Shown here: positions 37,575 to 46,332 of the stretch, in pieces | Layout: each line of letters starts with the position of its first letter | Numbering within the stretch: the first letter of the stretch is position 1 | Assembly: GCA_019749945.1 (NCBI GenBank) | Contig: JAIEPF010000002.1 | Span: forward strand, 137,914 to 201,913 | Direction: 5' to 3' | Length of the DNA: 64,000 bases | Origin: Burkholderiales bacterium | GTDB taxonomy: Bacteria; Pseudomonadota; Gammaproteobacteria; Burkholderiales; SG8-41 | Notes under the pieces: model-generated | Databases searched by the model: none | What the model was told of the DNA's origin: nothing | The model's input: the letters and a program-made list of their open reading frames with translations, nothing else | Position numbers and translations under genes: made by a program

Positions 37575-38117
37575 TCAGGCCTGGCTTGCGGATTGTTCAT
37601 CAAACACCGCGACTTTTTCGTCGCCGGTCGGTCCTGCGCCCATGTGAATCACCGAACCGCCACCCTTGCCGGTGCCGGCGGCGAGGTGAATCGCCGCACG
37701 TACCCGTTGATAGGTGCCGCAGCGGCAGATGTTGGTCATCGCCTCGTCGATATCCTTGTCGGTGGGTTTTGGTTTTTTCGCCAGCAGCGCGGTGGCCGCC
37801 ATGATCTGGCCGGACTGGCAATAACCGCACTGCGGCACGTCCAGTTCGACCCAGGCTTTTTGCACCGCATGGGTGCTGTCGCGCGACAGTCCTTCAATGG
37901 TCACCACTTTGTCGCCGGGTTTAACCGCGCTGACCGGCAGCGCGCAGGAGCGCACCACTTCGCCGTTCAGGTGCACCGAGCAGGCGCCGCACTGCGCCAC
38001 GCCACAACCGTATTTGGTGCCGGTCAGGCCGACCTGTTCGCGGATCACCCATAACAGGGGGGTATCGGGTTCGACATCGACCTCATGCGAACGGCCGTTG
38101 ATATTCAGTTGGGGCAT
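37575..38117 (-). CDS. iorA: Molybdenum hydroxylase [2Fe-2S] small subunit (IorA type)
   Basis: 180 residues. The plant-ferredoxin-type cluster is [15 protein letters not shown] with a fourth Cys in RSCALPV, and the second cluster is CGYCQSG with CRCGTYQR, the standard arrangement of molybdenum hydroxylase small subunits. ATG at 38117 follows AGAGGAG and begins [14 protein letters not shown], the usual N-terminus; the frame is open about 40 codons further. An extra C-terminal tail of ~25 residues ([20 protein letters not shown]...) follows the domain. It is exported by riding with the Tat-targeted large subunit. Confidence 0.88.
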   Translation of the reverse strand: MPQLNINGRSHEVDVEPDTPLLWVIREQVGLTGTKYGCGVAQCGACSVHLNGEVVRSCALPVSAVKPGDKVVTIEGLSRDSTHAVQKAWVELDVPQCGYCQSGQIMAATALLAKKPKPTDKDIDEAMTNICRCGTYQRVRAAIHLAAGTGKGGGSVIHMGAGPTGDEKVAVFDEQSASQA

Positions 38118-38368
38118 GGTTTCTCCTCTGCGATGACTTTTGGCTGCGCAAAACCGTGCGGCGACGCGCGCACGGTCACTGAAAATCCCCGGAATCGTTG
38201 TAAAGCCGCGGTCGAATGCCGCAGTAAAACGCGTCTGCACGCGTCGTTGCGCAGATTATGCTGACGCTCCGGAATGGTCAACTGGAATACGTCCGCACCG
38301 TGCTTGTCGCAGCGCACCAATCAACGGCTGTGTCCATGACACCGCCGGATGGCTGCACCGGCAGGCCA
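38118..38368. other. Gene-free gap upstream of the ior-sox set
   Basis: 251 bases between mtgA and iorA, both on the minus strand. It should hold the promoter of the ior-sox set. No strong -10 or regulator-type dyad was seen; the composition is ordinary for this genome. Confidence 0.4.
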
Positions 38369-39067
38369 TCAAGGTATCTGCGCCCCGTTCATGCGCGCCA
38401 ATATGGTTTGCGTGCGCCGCTGCAGATAGCTGGTGTTGCTGCCCGGGCCGTAGCGGCGCGGGCTCGGCACGATGGCCGCCAGCCGCGCCGCCTGCTCGGG
38501 GCCCAGCGCCGCCGCAGTGGTGCCGTAATGGTGGCGGGCGGCGGCTTCAGCGCCGAACACACCATCATCCCACTCGATCACGTTGAGATAAATTTCGAAA
38601 ATGCGCCGCTTGCTCATGATGGTTTCGAGCATCACTGCAATGACCGCCTCCTGTGCCTTGCGCCACCACGCCCGTTCGCCGGAGAAAAACAGGTTTTTCG
38701 CGAGTTGCTGGGTGATGGTCGAGCCGCCGGCGACAATTTCACCTTCGCGCAGGTTTTTTTCGTAGGCCTTCTGGATGCCTTCCCAGTCAAAACCGTTGTG
38801 GGTCGCGAATTTCGCGTCTTCGGCGGCGATCACCGCGCGTTTCAGGTGGCCGGAAATGCGCTGGTACGGCACCCACTGCTGGCGCAGACGGGCCCTGGGA
38901 TCATCTTCACGCAGGATTTCCAGGCGCGCGCGCATGAAGGCGGTTGATTCCGGGTTGTGGCTGTTCCAGTACCAGACATGCACCAGAAACCAGAATTGGA
39001 CCGCAGCCAGCACGATCAGCACCAGCAGCAGGATGCGCCAGATCCAGCGGAAGATGGATTTCAGCAT
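38369..39067 (-). CDS. mtgA: Monofunctional biosynthetic peptidoglycan transglycosylase
   Basis: 232 residues. An N-terminal membrane anchor (RWIWRILLLVLIVLAAVQFW) is followed by a glycosyltransferase 51 domain: the catalytic glutamate in IAAEDAKFATHNGFDWEGI, GGSTITQQLAKNLF, RRIFEIYLNVIEWDDGVFGAEAAARHHYG. No transpeptidase domain follows, so it is the monofunctional MtgA, which polymerises lipid II into glycan strands. It lies downstream of aroE and tonB in the order usual for betaproteobacteria. Confidence 0.95.
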   Translation of the reverse strand: MLKSIFRWIWRILLLVLIVLAAVQFWFLVHVWYWNSHNPESTAFMRARLEILREDDPRARLRQQWVPYQRISGHLKRAVIAAEDAKFATHNGFDWEGIQKAYEKNLREGEIVAGGSTITQQLAKNLFFSGERAWWRKAQEAVIAVMLETIMSKRRIFEIYLNVIEWDDGVFGAEAAARHHYGTTAAALGPEQAARLAAIVPSPRRYGPGSNTSYLQRRTQTILARMNGAQIP

Positions 39068-39129
39068 GATGAAAACTGGAATTTGAAATGGGTCTGACCG
39101 TGTCTGCCGGCCCCGATATTACGCAGATT

Positions 39130-39951
39130 TCAGCCCCGGAGTTTTTGAATCACCGCAGCGGTCCGCGGCCGTACCCCGCGCCAGATCAAAAAGGATTCCG
39201 CCGCCTGCTCGACCAGCATGCCGAGGCCGTCAACGGCGCGTGCACCCGCATTGCGGGCAAAAATCATGAACGGCGTATCGCGGCCATAAACCATGTCATA
39301 AGCCAGCGCCCCGGGCGCAAAAACGCCCCCGGGCAACGGCGGCATCTCCCCGCTGAGTCCGGCGGAGGTGGCATTGATCACGATATCGAACTGCGAGTTC
39401 GCGAGGTCCGCATACGGGACCGCATCAAGGCTGGTCGCGACGGCCCCTGTGCGTTTGTCAACGCTCCGCACCAGAGTCTGCGCTTTTTCCAGGGTGCGGT
39501 TTGCAACAACCAGGGTTTGCGCCTGTTCCCGCAGCAGCGGAAACATCACACCATGACTTGCGCCGCCGGCACCCAGCAGCAACACCCGTTTGCCGGCAAT
39601 CTGGAAACCGAGGTTTTGTTTGATATCGGTAACCAGTCCGATGCCGTCCGTGTTGTAACCGGCCAGTTTTCCATTTTCTGATTTGAGGGTATTCACCGCT
39701 TGCGCATCCGGAGCGTCGCCGCGGTGTACATCCGCCAGAGCCCAGGCATCGTGCTTGAACGGCACCGTGACGTTCAGTCCTTTGCCGCCTGCGCTGAAAA
39801 ACTTCTGTACGGTTTCCTTGAAACCATCCAGCGGCGCCAATAGCCGTTCATACACCATGTCCTGTCCGGTCTGCCGCGCGAATTCCGCATGAATCAGCGG
39901 CGATTGGCTGTGCGCCACCGGGTTGCCGATGACTGCATATCGATCACTCAT
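39130..39951 (-). CDS. aroE: Shikimate dehydrogenase
   Basis: 273 residues. NADPH-dependent reduction of 3-dehydroshikimate in aromatic amino acid synthesis. The substrate site NPVAHSQSPLIH is at the N-terminus, the catalytic lysine is in TVPFKHDAW, the NADP motif is GAGGASHGV, and the basic clamp is ANRTLEKA. Length is normal. It follows the tonB-like gene with a nine-base gap and precedes mtgA, so it is probably in one operon with them. Confidence 0.95.
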   Translation of the reverse strand: MSDRYAVIGNPVAHSQSPLIHAEFARQTGQDMVYERLLAPLDGFKETVQKFFSAGGKGLNVTVPFKHDAWALADVHRGDAPDAQAVNTLKSENGKLAGYNTDGIGLVTDIKQNLGFQIAGKRVLLLGAGGASHGVMFPLLREQAQTLVVANRTLEKAQTLVRSVDKRTGAVATSLDAVPYADLANSQFDIVINATSAGLSGEMPPLPGGVFAPGALAYDMVYGRDTPFMIFARNAGARAVDGLGMLVEQAAESFLIWRGVRPRTAAVIQKLRG

Positions 39952-39960
39952 GGTGACCGC

Positions 39961-40974
39961 TCACTGGCTGACGAACTGGTCTGCCCGCGTGAACGTCCAG
40001 GTGCGGGTGATGTGCAGGATGTCGGTGTCGCGTGTGATGTCCGGCGGCAAGGCCGCGTAGGGCGCGGCCATTTTGACAATCTGCACCGTGGCCTGGTCCA
40101 GCACCTTGCTGCCCGAGGAGCGATCGATCTGGATCCGCTCCAGGCTGCCGTCCGCCCGGATCGACACCGTGGCCATCAGACTGCCGTAAATGCGCTGGTC
40201 ACGCGCGGCCTGGGGATAGTTCAGCTCGCCGATGCGCTCGATTTTCTGCCGCCAGTCTTCGATGTAACGCGCATAGCGGTATTCCTGGGTGCGGGCACCG
40301 ACGAATTTGCGCCGCGGCCGTTCCTGATAGGCGTTCCAGTCGCGGCTGATCTGTGCCTCCAGCCGCGCGATCGCCAGGCTGCGCTGCATCAGTTCCGTGC
40401 CCTCCACCGCAGGGCCTTTTTCCGGTGTCGGTTCGGGTGCGGGTTTGGTCCGGGCAATATCGACCTGGCTCACGCCGGCCCGCGCCAGCAACTGGCGCGC
40501 TTCGCGTTCGAGTTCGGCGACGCGTTTTTTCGCCTGCTGCAGTTCGGTGGTCTGCGACTCCTGACTGATCACCGGCAGCGGACTGCTCGCGCGCTGCCTG
40601 GTATCGGTGTTGCCGCCGCCGTCGAGATTGTGCTGCGCCAGTGCATCGGCCTTGCCCGGTTTGGTCTGGGATTTGGCATTGACCAGCACCACGTCCAGCG
40701 GCGGCGCCATGTTCTGCAGCCCGCGCAGGTCGGGCACGGTGAAGCTCAGCCCAAAAATCACAAAGGCATGCACCAGCAGTGAAATCGCCCCCGCCGCACC
40801 AAAGCGGGTGCGTATGGTCATCTGCGCATAACGCCGGTCGAAATCGGCAATGCGCCGCTCCAGTTCGGCGACGCGCTCATCCAGCCGGTCCACGGCGCTA
40901 CCCCACGAACCGCGGCGCGGGTGTTTCGCGCGGCGCGGCAGTTGCACCACGTTCCTGACGGGCTGGGCACTCAT
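39961..40974 (-). CDS. TonB-like energy transducer with coiled-coil
   Basis: 337 residues. A cytoplasmic coiled-coil (DRLDERVAELERRIADFDRRYAQM, split by charge) precedes a single membrane helix (GAAGAISLLVHAFVIFGLSF) and a periplasmic part with a second helix stretch (LQQAKKRVAELEREARQLLA) and a C-terminal TonB-type domain (YPQAARDQRIYGSLMATVSI, SSGSKVLDQATVQIVKMAAPYAAL). The rnb-tonB-aroE-mtgA order is conserved in betaproteobacteria. No exbB or exbD is adjacent and the classic Pro-Glu/Pro-Lys spacer is short, so whether it energises outer-membrane receptors is uncertain. Confidence 0.8.
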   Translation of the reverse strand: MSAQPVRNVVQLPRRAKHPRRGSWGSAVDRLDERVAELERRIADFDRRYAQMTIRTRFGAAGAISLLVHAFVIFGLSFTVPDLRGLQNMAPPLDVVLVNAKSQTKPGKADALAQHNLDGGGNTDTRQRASSPLPVISQESQTTELQQAKKRVAELEREARQLLARAGVSQVDIARTKPAPEPTPEKGPAVEGTELMQRSLAIARLEAQISRDWNAYQERPRRKFVGARTQEYRYARYIEDWRQKIERIGELNYPQAARDQRIYGSLMATVSIRADGSLERIQIDRSSGSKVLDQATVQIVKMAAPYAALPPDITRDTDILHITRTWTFTRADQFVSQ

Positions 40975-41000
40975 CCCGCTTATTCTAGGCCAGCCCGGAT

Positions 41001-41020
41001 AAATAGCAATAAAAACATTA
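41001..41020 (-). repeat. Dispersed AT-rich repeat, partial copy
   Basis: On the minus strand it reads TAATGTTTTTATTGCTATTT, sharing the core TGTTTTTATTG with the copies at 24901, 30835 and in polA. It lies just upstream of the tonB-like gene. Confidence 0.45.
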
Positions 41021-41081
41021 AAATCAGCTAATTAACTGTTTTGCTTAAAGCTGATTCCAGGATGAGTCCGGGGGTTGGCGA

Positions 41082-42941
41082 TTACTGACTTTGGGCCGCC
41101 TGCAGGACCGATTTGAAGTCCAGATGCACCCCCAATTCGAGCAGATCCACCGCGCCGACCGCGAGTTCGACCCGGGCGCCCGGCGCCACCGTGGCGTCGA
41201 TGGACGACACACGCTGGGTGATCGGCACCGCATCGAGCCGCACCAGGTTTTCACGCAGCACCACCCCGGTCACGGTCGCCGCCTGTTCCTGCAGCAGCCA
41301 GCGCAGACTCCAATAACGCTCCATGGTGCGCTGGTATTCGGCGTAAATATCGTAGGCCGCCTCGAAGTCGCGCATCGCCGTCAGTAAAGCCGTGTCTTTC
41401 GCACTGTAGGGCGGCGCTTCGCCGCGCGCGCGTGCGATCAGCTGGCGCTGGTTGACCAGATCAGCGTAACGCCGCAGCGGCGAACTCGCCCACATGTACT
41501 GCGCGACACCCAGCCCGTCATGCGGTCCGGCTGCCGTGCTGCTGCGCACCTTGCCGCCGCTTTGCACTCGATACAGCGCCGGCTGGCCGGCGGCATGCAG
41601 TTCCCCGGCCCAGGTGCTGTTGGCGAGGATCATCAGCTCGGCCACCACCTGGTCGATCGGCGTACCGCGCTGGCGACGCGAAATCGCCACCCTGCCGTCG
41701 CTGACCTGGAACACAAACTCGGGCCTGTCCTCGGGCTGCGGCGCATCCCCCTTGCGTGTATGCAGCCGGCTGCCGGAAAACTGCCACAGCCAGGCCAGCG
41801 CTTCGCCCTGGGGATGCGCAACAGAGCCGGTGGCGAGTGTTGCCGCATTGAACACCGGCTCCAGCGCATCGTGGCGCAGGTTGTCGGCGATCAGCACCCG
41901 CTCAACCCTTGTTTCGTGGCCGGTGATCGAAAAATCGTCCGCCACATCAAAATAAATCGACAGCGCCGGGCACTCGCGCCCCGCCGCCAGGGTGTACGCC
42001 TCGACGGCCGCATCGGGCAGCATGGTGATCTTGCCGCCGGGGAAATACACCGTCGACATTCGCTCTCGTGCAATGACATCCAGCGCTGAATCCGGCGTGA
42101 TGCCCAGTGCCGGCGCGGCAATATGGATGCCCAGCCGGCGCGCGCCGCCGGGCAGGGTCTGCAGTGAAAACGCGTCGTCGATTTCGGTGGTGGCTGCATC
42201 GTCAATGCTGTACGCCTGCACTTCCGCCAGCGGCAGACCGGCGGGCACCGCGACCGCGGGCACATCACTGAAGCCCGCGCCGCGCGGGAAATGCTCGAAC
42301 AGAAAACGGTTCAGGTGATAGGCGTGGGTGTCGGTCAAGGCCCCGCAGCGTTCGAGCAGGCGCAGCGGCGTCACTTTTGCCGCGGTGCTGGCTTCCTCCA
42401 GCGCCTTCCACTCAATACCGTTTTTGTCCGGCTTGTAGAGCAGGGTGTCGAGCAGCGGACGGAAAGCTTCCGGCAGACGGCCGGCCGCCAGTTCCTCGAC
42501 GTAAGCCGCCTTGGCCTGCGCCTGCAGTTTTTTGCGCTCGACGCTGGCCAGCGCCGCTTTCAGCGACTCTTCCGGCGCCGCCTTGTAACGGCCGCGGCCT
42601 TTTTTGTAGAAATACATCGGCGCGCCATGCAAACGCATCAATACGCCGGCAGCTTCAAATGCGTTCGGCGCATGTCCGTAGTACTCGCGCGCCAGAACAT
42701 CGTAGGAAAACTCGTCAGGGCCGCAGCATTGCCAGAGGAAATCAATATCGATGGCATCGGCCTGGGCCTGGGCCTCCTGCATGAAAACGGTATGCGCGGG
42801 CACTTCAAAACGCAGCAGCACGGCGGACGCCTTGACCTTCGAGCGTTTGCCGTGCGGTGCTTCGACCTGCAGCGAAGTGTCGTTGTCGGCCAGCACGAGA
42901 CCAACCTTGAATTCACCGTCTTCTTCGTAAAAAACGTTCAT
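41082..42941 (-). CDS. rnb: RNase II family exoribonuclease
   Basis: About 619 residues. An N-terminal cold-shock-like region (EEDGEFKVGLVLADND) is followed by a long linker and an RNB catalytic domain. The metal-binding aspartates are in SIDDAATTEIDDAFSLQ, with later SPLRRYADLVNQRQL and MRDFEAAYD. The C-terminal S1-like part is short. It degrades single-stranded RNA 3'-5'. ATG at 42941 is chosen; a TTG three codons upstream is also open. The leader has a strong hairpin right before the start and a second palindrome further up. Confidence 0.88.
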   Translation of the reverse strand: MNVFYEEDGEFKVGLVLADNDTSLQVEAPHGKRSKVKASAVLLRFEVPAHTVFMQEAQAQADAIDIDFLWQCCGPDEFSYDVLAREYYGHAPNAFEAAGVLMRLHGAPMYFYKKGRGRYKAAPEESLKAALASVERKKLQAQAKAAYVEELAAGRLPEAFRPLLDTLLYKPDKNGIEWKALEEASTAAKVTPLRLLERCGALTDTHAYHLNRFLFEHFPRGAGFSDVPAVAVPAGLPLAEVQAYSIDDAATTEIDDAFSLQTLPGGARRLGIHIAAPALGITPDSALDVIARERMSTVYFPGGKITMLPDAAVEAYTLAAGRECPALSIYFDVADDFSITGHETRVERVLIADNLRHDALEPVFNAATLATGSVAHPQGEALAWLWQFSGSRLHTRKGDAPQPEDRPEFVFQVSDGRVAISRRQRGTPIDQVVAELMILANSTWAGELHAAGQPALYRVQSGGKVRSSTAAGPHDGLGVAQYMWASSPLRRYADLVNQRQLIARARGEAPPYSAKDTALLTAMRDFEAAYDIYAEYQRTMERYWSLRWLLQEQAATVTGVVLRENLVRLDAVPITQRVSSIDATVAPGARVELAVGAVDLLELGVHLDFKSVLQAAQSQ

Positions 42942-42957
42942 GTCGATCAATTTTCCA

Positions 42958-42981
42958 GGAACAGGTCATCAGACCTGTTCC
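42958..42981 (-). promoter_or_regulatory. Hairpin directly upstream of rnb
   Basis: GGAACAGGTC-4-GACCTGTTCC is a perfect 10-base stem with a 4-base loop, 17 bases from the rnb ATG. It would sit beside or over the ribosome-binding region, so it may control translation or act as a processing site. Confidence 0.45.
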
Positions 42982-42991
42982 TCCAATATCC

Positions 42992-43014
42992 CCCCTCTCC
43001 CGATGGGAGAGGGG
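42992..43014. repeat. CCCCTCTCCC palindrome
   Basis: CCCCTCTCCC-GAT-GGGAGAGGGG, a perfect 10-base stem with a 3-base loop, followed by GGGGGTGAGGGG. This is a very common intergenic palindrome type in proteobacterial genomes. It lies in the rnb leader. Confidence 0.7.
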
Positions 43015-43086
43015 TCGGGGGTGAGGGGAAAAACCTAAAAAGCGAGCGCCGGGAATGCCATTGAATGGACCGGATCAGGGCCGCGA

Positions 43087-43092
43087 ATTATA
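43087..43092 (-). promoter_or_regulatory. Possible -10 box for the rnb-tonB-aroE-mtgA set
   Basis: TATAAT on the minus strand overlapping the end of the esterase gene, about 146 bases upstream of rnb. The leader would contain both palindromes. The -35 is poor. Confidence 0.35.
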
Positions 43093-43705
43093 CGCGCCCG
43101 CGCTGCCAGAACGCGATCACGGTATCCAGATAGGCAGCGAAACCGCGAAAGCCGTGGTCACCGCCGTTAACTACAATCTGTTCGCAACCGGCATAACGCG
43201 CGACGCCGTCGCGATAATCCAGCGTTTCGTCGCCGGTGGCGGTGATCAGCAGATAACGTTCCGGAGTGATGATTTCGACTTCCAGCGCGCGTAATTCGGC
43301 AATGTGTTCAGCAGTGAATTGATATTCCTCGCCGGTATAGAGATTTTTCTGCGGACCGGTGTACGGCGCCAGCAATTCATACGGCCGCACCGCCGGATTC
43401 ACCAGCACGGCACGCGCCCCCAGGGTTTCGACCAGATGCGTCGCGTAATAACCGCCCAGCGAAGAACCGACCAGCGTCACGCTGCGCGCTGCATGCGGCG
43501 CGATCAGGGCCCGTAACTGCGCCATCGCCTGCACCGGCCGGTGCGACAGCTCGGGACAGGCAAAATGTGCCGACAAGCCCAGCTCCGCCATTTTCCCGCG
43601 CAACAGTCCCGCTTTGTACGACAGCGCCGAACTGTTGAAGCCGTGGACGTAAATCAGCAACGGTTCAACCGGCGATGCGTTTGGCCAGCGCCAGCAGCAA
43701 GGCAT
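43088..43705 (-). CDS. YqiA-like alpha/beta-hydrolase (esterase)
   Basis: Up to 205 residues. An alpha/beta-hydrolase core opens with LLIYVHGFNSSALSYK, with nucleophile GSSLGGYYA, the aspartate in TATGDETLDYRD and histidine in GGDHGFRGFAAYL, matching YqiA-type esterases. ATG at 43705 overlaps the amidase gene by 41 bases; the conserved part begins some 15 residues in, near a TTG at 43660, so the true start may be there. It probably shares a transcript with mpl and the amidase gene. Confidence 0.8.
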   Translation of the reverse strand: MPCCWRWPNASPVEPLLIYVHGFNSSALSYKAGLLRGKMAELGLSAHFACPELSHRPVQAMAQLRALIAPHAARSVTLVGSSLGGYYATHLVETLGARAVLVNPAVRPYELLAPYTGPQKNLYTGEEYQFTAEHIAELRALEVEIITPERYLLITATGDETLDYRDGVARYAGCEQIVVNGGDHGFRGFAAYLDTVIAFWQRGRV

Positions 43706-44843
43706 CGTTGCCGCGCGCAGCCACCAGCGACACGCCCAGCGGGCAACCCTGCAGTGTCGCCAGCGGCAGATTGACCTGCGGCAATCCGGCGAGGCCGGCG
43801 ATGCACAACAGGCTCATCGCCCGCGCACGGAAATCGTCGAGCTCGGCCGCCGGTGTGTTCAGCAATGGCGCGATGTCGGACACCGTCGGCAGCACCAGCA
43901 CCGCGTTGTTGGCGAGTATTGCATCCATCTGCAGCCGCGCCGCATCACGCACCGCCTGCGCACTCGCGACATCCGCTGCACTGATCGTTGCCACCCAGGC
44001 CATGCGTTCGCGCACGCCCGGGCCGAGTCTGGGTTGGGTTTGTTTCACCCAGTCGCCGAGCTGGGCATGGATTTCCGCACCCTGCAGCACGCGGAAAGCC
44101 TGGAACCATTGCGGCAAGCCTTCCGCGCTGACCGTCAGCGGACGCGGTGTACCGAGCGCAGCCTTGATGCGCGCCAATGCCGGCTGCAATGCGGCGACTG
44201 CCGTGGCATCGAGCAGCGCCAGCGCATCCTGCGCCAGCAAGATCTCACCGGCTGCCTGCGGCGCAGCGCTGCCCAGCAGCACCTGACCGACACGTTCCAG
44301 CAATGCCGCATCGCGGGCGAACCAACCGGCGGTATCAAAACTTTTCGCCAGCGCACAGGCGCCTTCGAGTGAAATACGACCGTGCGTCGGACGCATGCCG
44401 TAGATGCCGCAAAAACTCGCCGGCGCGCGCACCGAACCGCCGGTGTCGCTGCCCAGCGCGAAATCAACCAGACCGCCGGCGACTGCCGCGGCAGAACCGC
44501 TGGACGAACCACCCGGGATGCGCCCGGGGGCGTTGACGTTCACGGGGGTACCGTAATGCGCGTTTTCGCCGTTCAGGCTGTAGGTCAGTTCATCGGTCTG
44601 GGTTTTGCCGAGCATGTCGGCGCCGGCCGCGAGCAGGCTCGCCACCACCGGCGCGGTCTCAGTCGCCGGTGCATGCGTCGCCAGCCAGTCGGGACTGCCG
44701 AAACCGGTTTTGTGCCCGGCGATGTCGTAGATGTCCTTGACGCCGAAAGTCAGTCCGGCGAGCGGCCCCTTGCCGGAACCGGCCACAGCCACATGCGTGT
44801 GGCGGCAGAATGCGCCCAGCGCGTCGTCGGGTATTTTCGTCAT
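43665..44843 (-). CDS. Amidase (amidase-signature family)
   Basis: About 392 residues. The Ser-cisSer-Lys triad of amidase-signature hydrolases is complete: lysine in TFGVKDIYD, GGSSSGSAAAVAGG with the cis-serine, and the nucleophile in GSDTGGSVRAPA. The family hydrolyses varied amides, and the compact form resembles plant-type AMI1 or AtzF relatives; the substrate is not assignable. ATG at 44843 overlaps the mpl stop (TGATG), so it is coupled to mpl, which might hint at a role with wall-derived amides, but this is only positional. Confidence 0.88.
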   Translation of the reverse strand: MTKIPDDALGAFCRHTHVAVAGSGKGPLAGLTFGVKDIYDIAGHKTGFGSPDWLATHAPATETAPVVASLLAAGADMLGKTQTDELTYSLNGENAHYGTPVNVNAPGRIPGGSSSGSAAAVAGGLVDFALGSDTGGSVRAPASFCGIYGMRPTHGRISLEGACALAKSFDTAGWFARDAALLERVGQVLLGSAAPQAAGEILLAQDALALLDATAVAALQPALARIKAALGTPRPLTVSAEGLPQWFQAFRVLQGAEIHAQLGDWVKQTQPRLGPGVRERMAWVATISAADVASAQAVRDAARLQMDAILANNAVLVLPTVSDIAPLLNTPAAELDDFRARAMSLLCIAGLAGLPQVNLPLATLQGCPLGVSLVAARGNDALLLALAKRIAG

Positions 44844-46189
44844 CACGCCGCCAGCCGCTGCAGCAGTTTGTCGTGGATGCCGCCGAAGCCGCCGTTGCTC
44901 ATGACCAGCACCTGATCACCGGCGCGCGCTGCCGCCGCAATCGCCGCAACCATGCGCTCGAGATCGTCATGCACCACGGCTTTATTGCCCAGCGGCGCCA
45001 GTGCAGCCGCGGCATCCCAGCCGAGGCCGCCGCTGTAACAATAAACAAGGTCAGCGTCCGCCAGACTGCCGGGCAAGGCCTGTTTCATCACGCCGAGTTT
45101 CATCGTGTTGGAGCGCGGTTCGATCACCGCGATGATGCGCGCGCCGCCCGCCTTGCGCCGTAGACCGGCCAGCGTGGTCGCTATCGCGGTCGGGTGATGG
45201 GCAAAATCGTCATACACCGTGACCCCGCGCACCGTGCCGCGGATTTCCATGCGCCGTTTGACGTTCCGGAACTGGCCCAGCGCGTCGACCGCACCGGCCG
45301 CCGGCACGCCGGCGTGGCGCGCCGCGGCGATCGCCGCCAGCGCGTTCATGCGATTGTGTTCGCCGAGCAGATCCCACATCACGCGGCCGCGCGACGCCGT
45401 CTCGTGGGTGACTTCGAAGGTACCTTTGTCATCAGGCTCACCGGCCTGCCATGCACCATCGCCGCCGAAACGTTCGACGGGGGTCCAGGCACCGCGCGCC
45501 AGCACGCGGTCGAGTGCCGCGTCACTGCCGCGCGCGACGATCAGGCCGTTGCCGGGGATGGTGCGCAGCAGGTGATGGAACTGGGTTTCGATCGCCGCGA
45601 GATCCGGGAAAATATCGGCGTGGTCATATTCGAGGTTGTTCAGCACCAGGGTGCGCGGCGCGTAATGCACGAACTTCGAACGCTTGTCGAAAAACGCGGT
45701 GTCGTATTCGTCGGCCTCGATCACAAAAAACGGCGTCTCGGTCAGCCGCGCCGACACGCCGAAATTCTGCGGCACACCGCCGATCAGGAATCCGGGATTG
45801 AGCCCGGCGTGTTCGAGAATCCACGCCAGCATCGCGCTGGTCGTCGTTTTGCCGTGGGTGCCGGCGACCGCCAGCACCCAGCGTCCCTGCAGCACATGGT
45901 CACGCAGCCACTGCGGTCCCGATACAAACGGCAGGCCGCGGTTGAGGATCGCCTCCATCAGCGGGTTACCGCGGGTCACGACGTTGCCGATCACGAACAC
46001 ATCGGGATTGAGGTCGACCTGTTCCGCTTCGTAACCGTTGATCAGCCGGATGCCCTGCGCCTCGAGCTGCGTGCTCATCGGCGGATATACGTTGGCGTCA
46101 CAACCGGTGACTTTATGCCCGGCTTCGCGCGCCAGCACGGCAAGCCCGCCCATGAAGGTGCCGCAGATGCCGAGGATATGGATGTGCAT
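44843..46189 (-). CDS. mpl: UDP-N-acetylmuramate:L-Ala-gamma-D-Glu-meso-DAP ligase
   Basis: 448 residues of the Mur ligase family. It recycles the wall tripeptide by joining it to UDP-MurNAc in the cytoplasm. Features are the N-terminal MHIHILGICGTFMGGLAVLAREAGH-type Rossmann opening (split here as MHIHILGICGTFMGG), the ATP motif GTHGKTTTSAML, ANDEYDTAFFDKRSKF-like VIEADEYDTAFFDKRSKF, and the family blocks DDFAHHPTAI and IEPRSNTMKLG. These distinguish Mpl from MurC. Upstream is a GTGAACG palindrome. Confidence 0.95.
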   Translation of the reverse strand: MHIHILGICGTFMGGLAVLAREAGHKVTGCDANVYPPMSTQLEAQGIRLINGYEAEQVDLNPDVFVIGNVVTRGNPLMEAILNRGLPFVSGPQWLRDHVLQGRWVLAVAGTHGKTTTSAMLAWILEHAGLNPGFLIGGVPQNFGVSARLTETPFFVIEADEYDTAFFDKRSKFVHYAPRTLVLNNLEYDHADIFPDLAAIETQFHHLLRTIPGNGLIVARGSDAALDRVLARGAWTPVERFGGDGAWQAGEPDDKGTFEVTHETASRGRVMWDLLGEHNRMNALAAIAAARHAGVPAAGAVDALGQFRNVKRRMEIRGTVRGVTVYDDFAHHPTAIATTLAGLRRKAGGARIIAVIEPRSNTMKLGVMKQALPGSLADADLVYCYSGGLGWDAAAALAPLGNKAVVHDDLERMVAAIAAAARAGDQVLVMSNGGFGGIHDKLLQRLAA

Positions 46190-46223
46190 GATGGGGCGGA
46201 AGGATAACAGCAGAATGCTTCAA

Positions 46224-46332
46224 GTGCGTGAACGGTGAACGAGTGAACGGGTGAACGTGTAAACCCTCTCCAAAACCACGATGTTTTTTGCAGCTACCCG
46301 TTCACTCGTTCACCGTTCACCCGTTCACGTTT
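46224..46332. repeat. Intergenic palindrome, GTGAACG-word family, copy 2
   Basis: The left arm (46224-46262) carries GTGAACGG, GTGAACGAG and GTGAACGGG words. The right arm (46295-46332) carries their complements, about 36 pairing bases around a loop of about 32. It shares words with the copy at 21695. The right arm supplies the TGA stop (46325-46327) of the DUF486 gene. Confidence 0.85.

Noticed and set aside
35329..38117. Reading the Mo enzyme as SoxCD
   Set aside because: SoxC is a sulfite-oxidase-fold protein. This pair has two [2Fe-2S] cluster motifs in the small subunit and xanthine-oxidase-type large-subunit motifs, so it is a molybdenum hydroxylase.
43665..44843. GatA subunit of the amidotransferase
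   Set aside because: The amidase-signature triad is present, but the protein is only about 390 residues, no gatB or gatC is adjacent and it is coupled to mpl, so a general amidase is the safer call.
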